Shown one piece after another: positions 36,598 to 43,855 of a stretch of DNA of 51,996 bases. This DNA comes from Verrucomicrobiota bacterium (lineage in GTDB: Bacteria > Verrucomicrobiota > Verrucomicrobiia > Opitutales > Opitutaceae). Position 1 is the first letter of the stretch; the number at the start of each line of letters is the position of its first letter. Location of the stretch: contig CAUJJL010000083.1 of the NCBI GenBank assembly GCA_963205455.1, positions 1 to 51,996 on the forward strand, in the 5' to 3' direction. The position numbers were made by a program, and so were the translations under genes. The notes beneath the pieces are model-generated. The model had not been told where the DNA came from. It searched no databases and saw only the letters and a list, made by a program, of their open reading frames with translations.

Positions 36598-37254
36598 GTG
36601 ACCCTGCCTCCTCTCCTCGCTCCTTCGCTGCTCGCCGGCGATCACGCACACCTTGCCGATTCCGTCCGGTTGGCCGAGGACGCAGGGGTAACGTGGCTGC
36701 ACCTCGACATCATGGATGGTCACTTTGTGCCCAACCTGTCGTTCGGTCCCCAGGTGGTGGCCGCGCTGCGTCCGCTCTCAAGACTCTTCTTCGACACGCA
36801 CCTGATGCTCTCGGAGCCGCACCGCTACGTCGAAGCCTTTGCCAAGGCCGGTTCGGATTCGATCAGCATTCACATCGAACCCGAATACGACCACTGCGGC
36901 ACACTGAAGCACATCCGCGACCTGGGCTGCAAATGCGGACTCGTGCTCAACCCCGGCACGCCCGCAACCGCCGTGGAAGGTTTCCTCTCCGAAGTGGACC
37001 TGATTCTGGTGATGACCGTCCAGCCCGGTTTCGGTGGACAACCCTTCCGTGCTGAAATGCTCGAAAAGTTGCGCCTGCTTTCCCGGTGGCGCAACGAGCG
37101 CGGCCTGCGCTTCCGACTGGAGGTCGATGGCGGGATCGACCTGGAGACCGGCCTGCAATGTCGTCAGGCCGGGGCTGACACCTTCGTCGCCGGCACATCC
37201 TTCTTCGCCGCCGAAGACAGAGACGCCTTCGCCCGCACCGTCGCCGCCTGGTAA
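36598..37254 (+). CDS. rpe: Ribulose-phosphate 3-epimerase
   Basis: Interconverts ribulose 5-phosphate and xylulose 5-phosphate. I place the start at a GTG at 36598, with GGAAAG ten bases upstream; a GTG at 36574 in frame would add 8 residues. The sequence LAPSLLAGDHAHLADSV, then WLHLDIMDGHFVPNLSFGPQ, DTHLMLSEPHRYVEAFAKAG, VMTVQPGFGGQPFRAEMLEK and LEVDGGIDLETG contain all the metal and substrate residues of the TIM barrel. Length is about 218 residues. It is the last core gene before an accessory stretch with toxin-antitoxin modules and repeats. Confidence 0.96.
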   Translation: MTLPPLLAPSLLAGDHAHLADSVRLAEDAGVTWLHLDIMDGHFVPNLSFGPQVVAALRPLSRLFFDTHLMLSEPHRYVEAFAKAGSDSISIHIEPEYDHCGTLKHIRDLGCKCGLVLNPGTPATAVEGFLSEVDLILVMTVQPGFGGQPFRAEMLEKLRLLSRWRNERGLRFRLEVDGGIDLETGLQCRQAGADTFVAGTSFFAAEDRDAFARTVAAW

Positions 37255-37374
37255 TTACCGCGAGCTCCCAAGCCAGGAGATACGGGAATCGCCAGATTGC
37301 GCGCCCACGCCAATGGATATTCTCCTAGTCAGCAAATCCTCGACTGAATCGCCCAGCAATCGGCGCCTCCTGTG

Positions 37375-37680
37375 TCAGCGTCGATACCTGGCAAGCGTTT
37401 CACCTAACAACCCTGGCGCACGGCCGGAATAGATGACTGCGAGAAACAGCGTCGACTGCTCGCACCGCTCATAGTAGACGAAGTATGGAAACTTCCTGCA
37501 ACGCTAACACCGGAATCCATGCGGGCCAGGAGCGTGGTCGACTATGCCGGAGAGCACAGTTTTCACCCCCATCTTGACCTCGGCCTTGAATCGGTCAGCC
37601 AAAGGACGCCCAATAGCCTCGTAGTGCCGCAATGCCGCTTCGAAGCTGGCTTTGAACTCCGGGTGGGAAGCCGCTCTCAC
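37375..37680 (-). pseudogene. RelE/ParE-like toxin interrupted by an in-frame TAG
   Basis: The frame starts at a GTG at 37680 that overlaps the antitoxin stop as GTGA. It reads HPEFKASFEAALRHYEAIGR and LADRFKAEVKMGV, the normal start of a ParE/RelE toxin. After 58 residues (ending PGPHGFRC) a TAG occurs at 37504-37506. The same frame then continues with RCRKFPYFVYYERCEQ and LFLAVIYSGRAPGLL before a TGA at 37375, which is exactly the family's C-terminal beta-strand pattern. The full frame would encode about 100 residues, the usual size. So this is one recent nonsense mutation in an otherwise intact toxin, unless the window has a base error or the codon is suppressed. Confidence 0.75.
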
Positions 37681-37895
37681 AGAGACTCGCCGAATATCTC
37701 CTCGCTGGCCAGACCCTTGACCTGTCCCAACTTCAGCTCAGCAGAGCGTCGGCGCAGTTCAAGCACCAGCGCTTCGGGCCACAGTTCGGCCCCACTTTCC
37801 TCCACACTATCGAAGAGCAGCACGGCGAGTTGCGCACGTTCAGCCGCCGACAAATCGAGAGCTTGGGCGGCGAGAGTAGTGCCCTGTAGGGACAT
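37677..37895 (-). CDS. Addiction-module antitoxin (TIGR02574-like)
   Basis: A 72-residue protein from the ATG at 37895; the open frame reaches 37973, but the extra residues are unlike the family. Its core, LDLSAAERAQLAVLLFDSVE, then LWPEALVLELRRRSAELKLG and the tail VKGLASEEIFGESL match the 'putative addiction module component' family, in which the antitoxin precedes a ParE/RelE toxin. Here the toxin gene follows with a 4-base GTGA overlap but has an internal stop. The antitoxin looks intact. Confidence 0.75.
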   Translation of the reverse strand: MSLQGTTLAAQALDLSAAERAQLAVLLFDSVEESGAELWPEALVLELRRRSAELKLGQVKGLASEEIFGESL

Positions 37896-37989
37896 GCTAC
37901 TGATGCTAGGCGGTCTACCGATGAAAACTAGGGATTTTTTGCCTCTTCGTCGCTTGGAGGGTTCGAACTCCAATCCCCCGGCGTTCCGC

Positions 37990-38215
37990 TCAATTCCTCA
38001 TCGTCGCTAAGTCGAACTGTAAGACCAGACCCTAAGGTTTGGCACGCTATTCTCCGTTGGCATCCAGGTTGCGCTTCGTCGACATCGCCTATCGCAGGCG
38101 CGCATCCCGAAAAAACTCCTCGCAGCCTCGTTTCTCTCGCCATCCTCCCAAATTCCCCGTCAATTCCTCCTCGTCGCCAAGTCAAACTTTAGAACCCGAC
38201 CCCACGCTTTGCCTC
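37990..38215. repeat. Pair of 56-bp imperfect direct repeats
   Basis: Copies at 37990-38045 and 38160-38215 begin with TCAATTCCTC and share GTCG-AAGTC and CCGACCC-type blocks; 44 of 56 positions agree without gaps. They sit 170 bp apart in a 359-bp noncoding space between the toxin-antitoxin remnant and the MHS transporter gene. On the minus strand each copy has a G-rich end followed by GAGGAGGAATTGA-like sequence. They resemble the flanks left by REP-associated or other small mobile elements. No transposase is present. A nearby 18-bp palindrome (TGGAGGGTTCGAACTCCA, 37959-37976) is not a tRNA arm. Confidence 0.6.
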
Positions 38216-38254
38216 ATAGGGTCAGCCTCGTGACTCCAATCTCGAATTACACTC

Positions 38255-39856
38255 ATGGATACTCTTCCCCGCGTCGCGGTCGCGCCTGCTGCGGTTTCGC
38301 CAGATAATTCTGCCAAGACCAGGCTCGCGATCGTCGCAGCATCCGCTGGCACGATCTTCGAGTGGTATGATTTTTTCCTCTACGGCAGTCTCGCGGTATA
38401 CTTCAGCGCCTACTTTTTTCCTCCGGGAAACGAAACGGCTGCTTTTCTGTCGGCGTTGGCGACGTTTGGCGCTGGATTCGCCATGCGACCGATCGGTGCC
38501 CTCGTTTTCGGCGCACTCGGCGATCGGATTGGCCGCAAGCGCTCCTTCCAAATCACCATGGTGATCATGGGGGTATCGACCTTTGCCGTCGGCCTCCTCC
38601 CCAGCTATTCCCAAGTGGGACTGTGGGCACCCGTTTTCTTGGTGTGCCTGCGTTTGGCGCAGGGATTGGCTGTTGGTGGCGAGTATGGTGGCGCCGCAAC
38701 TTATGTGGCTGAATACGCCCCGCGCGGCCGTCGAGGCTACGTGACGAGTTGGCTGCAGATCAGCTCCACGGTCGGCTTCCTGCTGTCGTTGGTGGTTATC
38801 CTTGCGTGCCGAGTTTGGGTGGGTGAGGAGGCCTTCAAGCGCTGGGGCTGGCGAATGCCTTTTCTCACCTCCATCGCACTTCTGGCGGTCTCGGTTTACA
38901 TCCGGCTGAAACTCGAGGAGTCGCCAGTATTCAGGCAGATGAAGGAGCAGGGCCGGGCCTCCACCCGGCCAGTTGCGGAAGCGTTTGGTCAATGGGGCAA
39001 TGTCAAACGGATGCTGATTTTGCTTTTTGGCGTCACGACGGGCATGACGGTGGTGTGGTATACGGCCCACTTTTACGGGCTGTTCTTCCTCCAGACGATT
39101 CTGCAGGTGGACTACAAGACAAGCTATACGATTTTCACGGTCGGCCTGATTCTGGGCACTCCTCTGTTCGTTGCATGTGGCGCGCTATCCGATCGCATCG
39201 GACGAAAGCGCCTCATGATCGCGGGCCTCGCACTCGCGGCATTCACGATTATTCCGTCATTTCGGGGGCTTTCCAAATTCACGAACCCCGAGCTCATCGC
39301 TTTTGCCCAGTCGACCCCGATTACCATCTCCGGAAATGCGGGCACGTTCTCGATTTTTTCCAAACCGTCATCCGCATCGGACCAAGCGAGAAATTTCTTC
39401 ATCCGCAACGGGCTTTCGTATCAGTTCATCGACGCTCCGGCAGCCTCGGGTGTCGTCACCACAATCGGATCGATGCGCCTTGAGGGCTTCGAAGAAGCGG
39501 CCTACAAGAGCGCCTTGGTGGCGGCTGGATTCAAGGCTCACCCAGTCAAGCCCAACTATGCGGGTGCCGTGTCGGTCATCGTCTGGATGCTGGCAATGAC
39601 CGCCATGATTCATGGCCCAATGGCGGCCTTCATGGTGGAGTTGTTTCCAGCGCGGATACGATCCACGTCGCTTTCACTCCCTTTCCATCTGGGAGTAGGT
39701 CTCCTCGGGGGATTCCTGCCGTTCGTAACGTCGGCGCTGAGCATTGGACACGGCAACATTTTTGCGGGACTCTGGTATCCGGTGATCATCGCTGGCATCA
39801 CGGCCATCATCGGTTTCCTTGTGGTGCCGGAGACACGAGACACTGACATCACCTGA
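38255..39856 (+). CDS. MFS transporter, metabolite:H+ symporter (MHS) type
   Basis: A 533-residue twelve-span transporter. FEWYDFFLYGSLAVYFSAYF and GALGDRIGRKRSFQIT are the MHS family start and the loop 2-3 MFS signature. A second copy of the signature appears as GALSDRIGRKRLMIAG. LRLAQGLAVGGEYGGAATYV is typical of proline/betaine, dicarboxylate and shikimate transporters. Between about residues 345 and 430 there is an extra hydrophilic segment (SGNAGTFSIFSKPSSASDQA and beyond), longer than in standard MHS proteins. It stands 25 bp before the nitrilase gene, so it may import a nitrile or organic acid for that enzyme or export the product. Confidence 0.9.
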   Translation: MDTLPRVAVAPAAVSPDNSAKTRLAIVAASAGTIFEWYDFFLYGSLAVYFSAYFFPPGNETAAFLSALATFGAGFAMRPIGALVFGALGDRIGRKRSFQITMVIMGVSTFAVGLLPSYSQVGLWAPVFLVCLRLAQGLAVGGEYGGAATYVAEYAPRGRRGYVTSWLQISSTVGFLLSLVVILACRVWVGEEAFKRWGWRMPFLTSIALLAVSVYIRLKLEESPVFRQMKEQGRASTRPVAEAFGQWGNVKRMLILLFGVTTGMTVVWYTAHFYGLFFLQTILQVDYKTSYTIFTVGLILGTPLFVACGALSDRIGRKRLMIAGLALAAFTIIPSFRGLSKFTNPELIAFAQSTPITISGNAGTFSIFSKPSSASDQARNFFIRNGLSYQFIDAPAASGVVTTIGSMRLEGFEEAAYKSALVAAGFKAHPVKPNYAGAVSVIVWMLAMTAMIHGPMAAFMVELFPARIRSTSLSLPFHLGVGLLGGFLPFVTSALSIGHGNIFAGLWYPVIIAGITAIIGFLVVPETRDTDIT

Positions 39857-39881
39857 ACAACTCCAAGCCCGTCACGATCCA

Positions 39882-40808
39882 ATGAAATCCAAAGTCAAAG
39901 TCGCCGTGGTGCAGGATAGCAGCGTTCCCTTTGATGCCGCGGCAACGACGGAAAAAACCTGTCGGCTTATCGGGGAGGCAGCGCGCAGCGGGGCCGAATT
40001 TGTGCTCTTCCCGGAGGCCTTCCTTGGCACGTATCCCAAAGGACTGACCTTCGATGCCCCGGTTGGGCAGCGACTGCCGGAAGGTCGCGACGAGTTTCTC
40101 CGCTATTTTCAGGGTGCCGTCGAACTGAACGGACCCGAATTGCGCGAGATCGAAAAATCGGCACGTCAGCATAATGTGTTTGTCGTGCTCGGGATCGTCG
40201 AGCGCGGTGGATCCACGCTCTATTGCGCAGTCGTCTACCTTGACCCGAAGCGAGGCAGGGTCGGCACACGGCGTAAGCTGATGCCAACGGCCGCCGAACG
40301 GCTGATCTGGGGATTTGGAGACGGATCCACTTTGGACGTGATCGAGAGCGATGCCGGCAAGACCGCTGCCGTGGTTTGTTGGGAAAACTATATGCCGACG
40401 CTGCGCTCGACCATGTACGCGCAAGGCGTGGAAATCTATTGTGCCCCGACCGCAGATGACCGGCCCACCTGGTTGTCCTCGATGCAGCACATCGCGCTGG
40501 AGGGGCGCTGCTATGTGCTCAGCGCCGCCCAATTCATCCGGCGCCGGGAATTCGGCGACAACTATCGAAGCGTGCTCGTCAAGAATCCGGACGAAGTCGT
40601 CATGCGAGGTGGCAGCGTGATAATTGGGCCGCTCGGCGGAATCCTGGCAGGCCCGATTTTCGACGAGAAAGCCATACTGTATGCCGAGTTGGACAATGCG
40701 ACGCTGGTCAGAAGCAAGATGGATTTCGATCCCATGGGACACTATGCGCGGCCGGACATCTTCTCATTGAAAGTCGATCGCGGCGCAAAAAGCCCAGTGC
40801 AATTCTAA
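39882..40808 (+). CDS. Nitrilase (carbon-nitrogen hydrolase)
   Basis: Hydrolyses a nitrile to a carboxylic acid and ammonia. The ATG at 39882 gives 308 residues, beginning KVKVAVVQDSSVPFDAA. The catalytic triad is Glu45 (LFPEAFLGTYPKG), Lys132 (RRKLMPTAAERLIWGFGDGS) and Cys166 (VVCWENYMP). The stretch ERLIWGFGDGS and the CWENYMP motif mark the true nitrilase branch (aliphatic or aryl) rather than amidases. The gene is 25 bp after the MHS transporter and likely co-transcribed. Substrate is unknown. The pair lies in an accessory region, so acquisition by transfer is plausible. Confidence 0.93.
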   Translation: MKSKVKVAVVQDSSVPFDAAATTEKTCRLIGEAARSGAEFVLFPEAFLGTYPKGLTFDAPVGQRLPEGRDEFLRYFQGAVELNGPELREIEKSARQHNVFVVLGIVERGGSTLYCAVVYLDPKRGRVGTRRKLMPTAAERLIWGFGDGSTLDVIESDAGKTAAVVCWENYMPTLRSTMYAQGVEIYCAPTADDRPTWLSSMQHIALEGRCYVLSAAQFIRRREFGDNYRSVLVKNPDEVVMRGGSVIIGPLGGILAGPIFDEKAILYAELDNATLVRSKMDFDPMGHYARPDIFSLKVDRGAKSPVQF

Positions 40809-41332
40809 CAGCCCCCAAGCTACCCACCGGCCCAACTCAAAAACCCAAGTCAGTTGGTCCTATTTACACTGTTGGGAAGAGCTGCTTGGAGCTTCTTCAC
40901 TCCGGATACGTTGAACGGGGAAGCCGGCCTTGAACCCCAACTGCATCGCGGACCTTGCCGGTCGGCATTCTTCGAAATCGGGAGCTGGAAGCTCCCGCTC
41001 TATTTTCGACCCGGTCATGACGAAGCGTGTCTCTCCCGGGTGAAGGGAATGTCAATGCTACCGCTTCTTTTCAGATTGCGGCTTCTGACAAAATGGGATC
41101 GCAGGGATTGTTTCCGGACAATCGAGCTGGGATCGTGAATTGTGGCCAAATCGCCCCGGCGGTGTTGTCGGCGGGCCGATGGGCGTTTGGGGAAGAAACT
41201 GGGGCGGATCAACGATTCGAGCGGCTCTTGTTTGGCGCAATGGAAGCAGCGGCGAAGGGTCTGCATCACGCATCCTATGGCGCCCTCGGATATGGCGTTG
41301 CCGGAAGCGACTTCTTCGTCATAGGGTCTTGC
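40809..41332. repeat. 524-bp noncoding stretch with REP-like hairpins
   Basis: No credible gene is visible between the nitrilase and the DUF433 gene. At 40980-40996 GGGAGCT-GGA-AGCTCCC is a perfect 7-bp hairpin. It is followed at 40997-41041 by a segment (ACCCGGTCATGACGAAGCGT) that recurs in modified form at 41949-41995 on the other side of the toxin-antitoxin module. Short ORFs here (for example the 60-codon frame at 41142) have no family support. Confidence 0.45.
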
Positions 41333-41587
41333 ATGCGCGCCACAACCTACCGCTACTTGACCCAAATCCCCGGAGTCCGCTCTGGGCGCACCATCATTGA
41401 GGGCACGCGCATCGGCGTACATGACGTCGTGGGTCTCTTCGTCAACGGCGCGAGCGTCGATGAGATGTGCCGCAGCTTCCCCGGCGTCACACGCGCGCAG
41501 GTTTACGAGTGCCTCTCCTACTACGAGGACCACCGCGTCGAGATCGACGCCCTGATCGCGCAGCAGATGAGCGAGGGCCCGGCGTGA
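41333..41587 (+). CDS. DUF433 antitoxin
   Basis: An 84-residue protein from the ATG at 41333; the longer frame upstream is noncoding. YRYLTQIPGVRSGRTIIEGT, then RIGVHDVVGLFVNGASVDEM and AQVYECLSYYEDHRVEID, follow the DUF433 winged-helix pattern (VapB-like antitoxin). The stop overlaps the start of the PIN-like toxin gene as GTGA. The pair forms a type II toxin-antitoxin module. Confidence 0.88.
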   Translation: MRATTYRYLTQIPGVRSGRTIIEGTRIGVHDVVGLFVNGASVDEMCRSFPGVTRAQVYECLSYYEDHRVEIDALIAQQMSEGPA

Positions 41588-41907
41588 CGTTCCTCCTTGA
41601 TCAGGATATCCCGGAGGAAATTGCCCTGCTGTTGCGCCACTGGGGCCACACGGTGACGTTATTGCGTGACGTGCTGCCGATCACGATCCCGGACGCCGAG
41701 GTCTTCGCCTATGCCCAGACACACGGTCTGATCACCGTCACCTGTAACCGGGGCGACTTCCTGGCGTTGGCCAACGAGCACCCGGCCCATCCGGGATTAG
41801 TCATCCTGATCCGCCGCCGCACCCGGCAGGCAGAGTGTGCCAAGATGCTGAATCTGCTCAAACGCGCCGGGGAAACCGGCCTGCGCCGCAACGTCAATTT
41901 CGCGTGA
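41584..41907 (+). CDS. PIN-like toxin (DUF5615/Mut7-C type)
   Basis: A 107-residue protein starting at a GTG at 41584. TFLLDQDIPEEIALLLRHWG, then HTVTLLRDVLPITIPDAEVF and HGLITVTCNRGDFLALANE, carry the spaced acidic residues of PIN-like ribonucleases (Asp in LLDQD, Asp/Glu in PDAEVF, Asp in RGDF). It is translationally coupled to the DUF433 antitoxin. The module looks intact, unlike the ParE-type pair 4 kb to the left. Confidence 0.85.
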   Translation: MTFLLDQDIPEEIALLLRHWGHTVTLLRDVLPITIPDAEVFAYAQTHGLITVTCNRGDFLALANEHPAHPGLVILIRRRTRQAECAKMLNLLKRAGETGLRRNVNFA

Positions 41908-41948
41908 GAGTACTTTTCCCTACCAGCCGTAAATGCTGCTGTTGATCT

Positions 41949-41995
41949 CGCTCTCCATTCTCAAACCGGGCACGACGAAGCGTGCCCCTGCGGGG
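41949..41995. repeat. REP-like palindrome, second copy
   Basis: The core GGGCACGACGAAGCGTGCCC (41968-41987) has perfect 7-bp arms around ACGAAG. The copy resembles 40997-41041, where the arms have decayed. Both share the orientation and the GACGAAGCGTG core and flank the DUF433/PIN-like module. I believe such palindromes are dispersed in Opitutaceae genomes. Confidence 0.55.
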
Positions 41996-42116
41996 GGATT
42001 GATTGGGGTTACGGGGTCAACGCGTTGCTCTGAGCATTCCGGGGGGCTATTGCCCTCCCGACAAATAGGTACACAAGCGGAGCTTCTGGGATCGCTCATG
42101 GGGGCCGTTTGGGATT

Positions 42117-42192
42117 TGGTGGAGCAGATGGGAATCAAACCCACGACCTCTTCATTGCGAACGAAGCGCTCTATCAACTGAGCTACTGCCCC
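42117..42192 (-). tRNA. tRNA-Ala (anticodon CGC)
   Basis: Read on the minus strand, a 76-nt cloverleaf starts GGGGCAG and ends CTGCTCC-ACCA, so CCA is encoded. The D-arm is GCTCAGTTGATAGAGC. The anticodon stem-loop is CTTCG-TTCGCAA-TGAAG, giving anticodon CGC for GCG codons. The acceptor stem has G3-U70, the identity element of alanine tRNA. Its 3' end faces the accessory stretch to the left, the usual orientation for islands inserted at a tRNA 3' end. Confidence 0.95.
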
Positions 42193-42256
42193 AACCGGAA
42201 GGGACGTTTTGGGCGAGGGTCAGCGGGGAGTAAACAGAAATTTTCAACCTCCCCTA

Positions 42257-43264
42257 TCAGGACCGATGGCTCGACCCTATTCGTGCGAAGACCATCTTGC
42301 CCCCCGCGGACGGAATCACGCTCGTGATTTCCGCCTGCACCGTCTGCCCCAGATGCGAGCGTCCGTCGCTGACGACCACCATCGACCCGTCCTCAAGGTA
42401 ACCCACCCCTTGGTTATCTTCCTTGCCCGGCTTGACCAGTTCGACCTCGACCGACTCGCCCAGGAGCAGCGCAGGCCTCAGCCCTTTGGCCAGCGCATTG
42501 AGGTTTAGCCAAGGCACGCCGTGAAACTCTGCCATTTTTGCAAGATTGTAGTCCGTCGTCAGCAGCTTTGCCCGCATCGACTGCGCCAGAAACACCAGCT
42601 TGGCTTCGATGTCGCTTCGTTTGGCCTCGCTCTCATGAATCCGCAGATCCAGCCGCTTGATCTGCCGCAGTTCGTTCAGCACCTCGAGCCCACGCCGCCC
42701 GCGCGCCTGGAGCATCGGATCCGAGGAATCCGCAATCGACTGAACTTCATTCAGGACAAACCTCGGAATGATGAGCGCACCACTCATGAACCCGGCCTCG
42801 CAGACCCGCGCCACCCGCCCATCGATCAGCGCACTCGTGTCCACCACCACCAGCGGTACATCCACCTCGTGCCGCACAAAACGCACGTACGGAATCACCA
42901 GGTTGAACTCATCCTTGCCCCGCAACGCGATCACCGCCCCCAGGTAACCACACACGAGAAACAGCGCCAGCCGTACCAGGTGGATGATTTCAGGATCTCC
43001 CTGATCGAAGAGCGGCGAGGCTCCTAGGAGCTGCGCCATCAGCAAACCAATCGCAAGGCCGAACGTGACCGCGCTGAGACCGCGAAGCGAAAATCCACGG
43101 AGCAGCAGATCCACCAGCACCACAAGGACGCCGATAGAAAACCCGACAAAAGTCGCGAGAGGTCGGAACCGGTCCCAGTCGGCAATCGTATAGCAGACCA
43201 GCCAGCCCGCGGCTGCGCAGAGGGCGATGAATACAATGCGGATGGGGACAAGGGTTCGGTTCAT
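42257..43264 (-). CDS. PIN and TRAM domain membrane protein (YacL-like)
   Basis: A 335-residue protein. Four N-terminal transmembrane helices (first: IRIVFIALCAAAGWLVCYTI) precede a PIN domain with VVVDTSALIDGRVARVCEAG and the later acidic TTDYNLAKMAEFHGVPWLNL, retaining the expected metal-binding Asp residues. A C-terminal TRAM domain (GESVEVELVKPGKEDNQGVG, then YLEDGSMVVVSDGR) would bind RNA. This architecture matches the YacL/PilT-N family of putative membrane-anchored ribonucleases. Its ATG overlaps the stop of a 47-residue membrane protein gene by ATGA. The gene ends 65 bp before tRNA-Ala on the same strand. Confidence 0.92.
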   Translation of the reverse strand: MNRTLVPIRIVFIALCAAAGWLVCYTIADWDRFRPLATFVGFSIGVLVVLVDLLLRGFSLRGLSAVTFGLAIGLLMAQLLGASPLFDQGDPEIIHLVRLALFLVCGYLGAVIALRGKDEFNLVIPYVRFVRHEVDVPLVVVDTSALIDGRVARVCEAGFMSGALIIPRFVLNEVQSIADSSDPMLQARGRRGLEVLNELRQIKRLDLRIHESEAKRSDIEAKLVFLAQSMRAKLLTTDYNLAKMAEFHGVPWLNLNALAKGLRPALLLGESVEVELVKPGKEDNQGVGYLEDGSMVVVSDGRSHLGQTVQAEITSVIPSAGGKMVFARIGSSHRS

Positions 43265-43404
43265 CGGCTGATGCTGGGGGTTGACGTTTCGCAGCCATGC
43301 AGAAAAAAGAACAGCAGCGGAAGGCTCACCCCCACGAACATCACCAGGTAGAGCAGTCGCACTGCCCTCTGGGCTTTTGCCTTTTCATCCTCGCTCGGCT
43401 CCAT
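43261..43404 (-). CDS. 47-residue single-span membrane protein
   Basis: ATG at 43404 to TGA at 43261 encodes MEPSEDEKAKAQRAVRLLYL, then VMFVGVSLPLLFFFLHGCE and a short polar tail (TSTPSISR). It is an acidic/basic N-terminus with one membrane helix. The stop overlaps the ATG of the PIN/TRAM gene in an ATGA junction, strong support for a translated ORF coupled to that gene. It was probably missed by length cutoffs. The start is only 31 bp from the divergent EVE gene. Function unknown; a small partner or assembly factor for the PIN/TRAM protein is a guess. Confidence 0.65.
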   Translation of the reverse strand: MEPSEDEKAKAQRAVRLLYLVMFVGVSLPLLFFFLHGCETSTPSISR

Positions 43405-43435
43405 TCTCTAGGCAGCGCATCGCTGTCACTCCTTC

Positions 43436-43849
43436 ATGACAATCCAATACTGGTTGGTTAAGCAAGAACCTGAATCCTACCCATGGTCTCAATTTGTCGC
43501 CGATCGAAAGACCGAATGGACAGGTGTGCGCAATTTCCAGGCGCGCAATAATCTGAAAGCCATGCGAAAGGGCGACTCCGTGCTCTACTACGTGAGCGGC
43601 GGGCCAAAGGAAGTCGTTGGCCTTGCCGAGGTCACAAAATCCGCGTTTCCCGACCCCACGGCCGAAGCCGGCGAGGACTGGGTCGCCGTCGAACTCAAGG
43701 CCGGAAAGGCGCTCGCCCGGCCGGTGCCCCTCACCCGGATCAAGAGCGAACCCGGGCTGAAATCGCTACCGTTGATCCGGCATACCCGCCTCTCTGTCAT
43801 GCCGGTGAGCAAGGCGGAGTTCGACACCATCGTTCGTTTGGGATCCTGA
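43436..43849 (+). CDS. EVE domain-containing protein
   Basis: A 137-residue protein beginning IQYWLVKQEPESYPWSQFVA, with WTGVRNFQARNNLKAMRKGD and VLYYVSGGPKEVVGLAEVTK. This is the EVE/PUA-like fold of thymocyte nuclear protein 1 relatives, which bind modified bases in DNA or RNA. The whole domain is present and makes up the entire protein. It lies 6 bp before tyrA and probably shares its transcript. The opposing 47-residue ORF starts 31 bp upstream, so the promoter must be very compact or overlap that ORF. Confidence 0.94.
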   Translation: MTIQYWLVKQEPESYPWSQFVADRKTEWTGVRNFQARNNLKAMRKGDSVLYYVSGGPKEVVGLAEVTKSAFPDPTAEAGEDWVAVELKAGKALARPVPLTRIKSEPGLKSLPLIRHTRLSVMPVSKAEFDTIVRLGS

Positions 43850-43855
43850 TCTGCC

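Noticed and set aside
37959..37976. T-arm-like sequence GGTTCGAA suggesting a tRNA fragment as an attachment site
   Set aside because: The stem does not pair correctly and position 61 is not C in either strand; it is an 18-bp palindrome.
37928..38185. 85-codon minus-strand ORF with MARETRLR, similar to the start of a REP-associated tyrosine transposase
   Set aside because: Similarity ends after a few residues and the HUH motif is absent; at most a remnant.
38222..39070. 282-codon antisense ORF
   Set aside because: Opposite the MHS transporter and without a recognisable domain.
41027..41332. N-terminal extension of the DUF433 antitoxin and a 60-codon ORF at 41142
   Set aside because: The family starts at 41333; the upstream sequence overlaps REP-like repeats and shows no domain.
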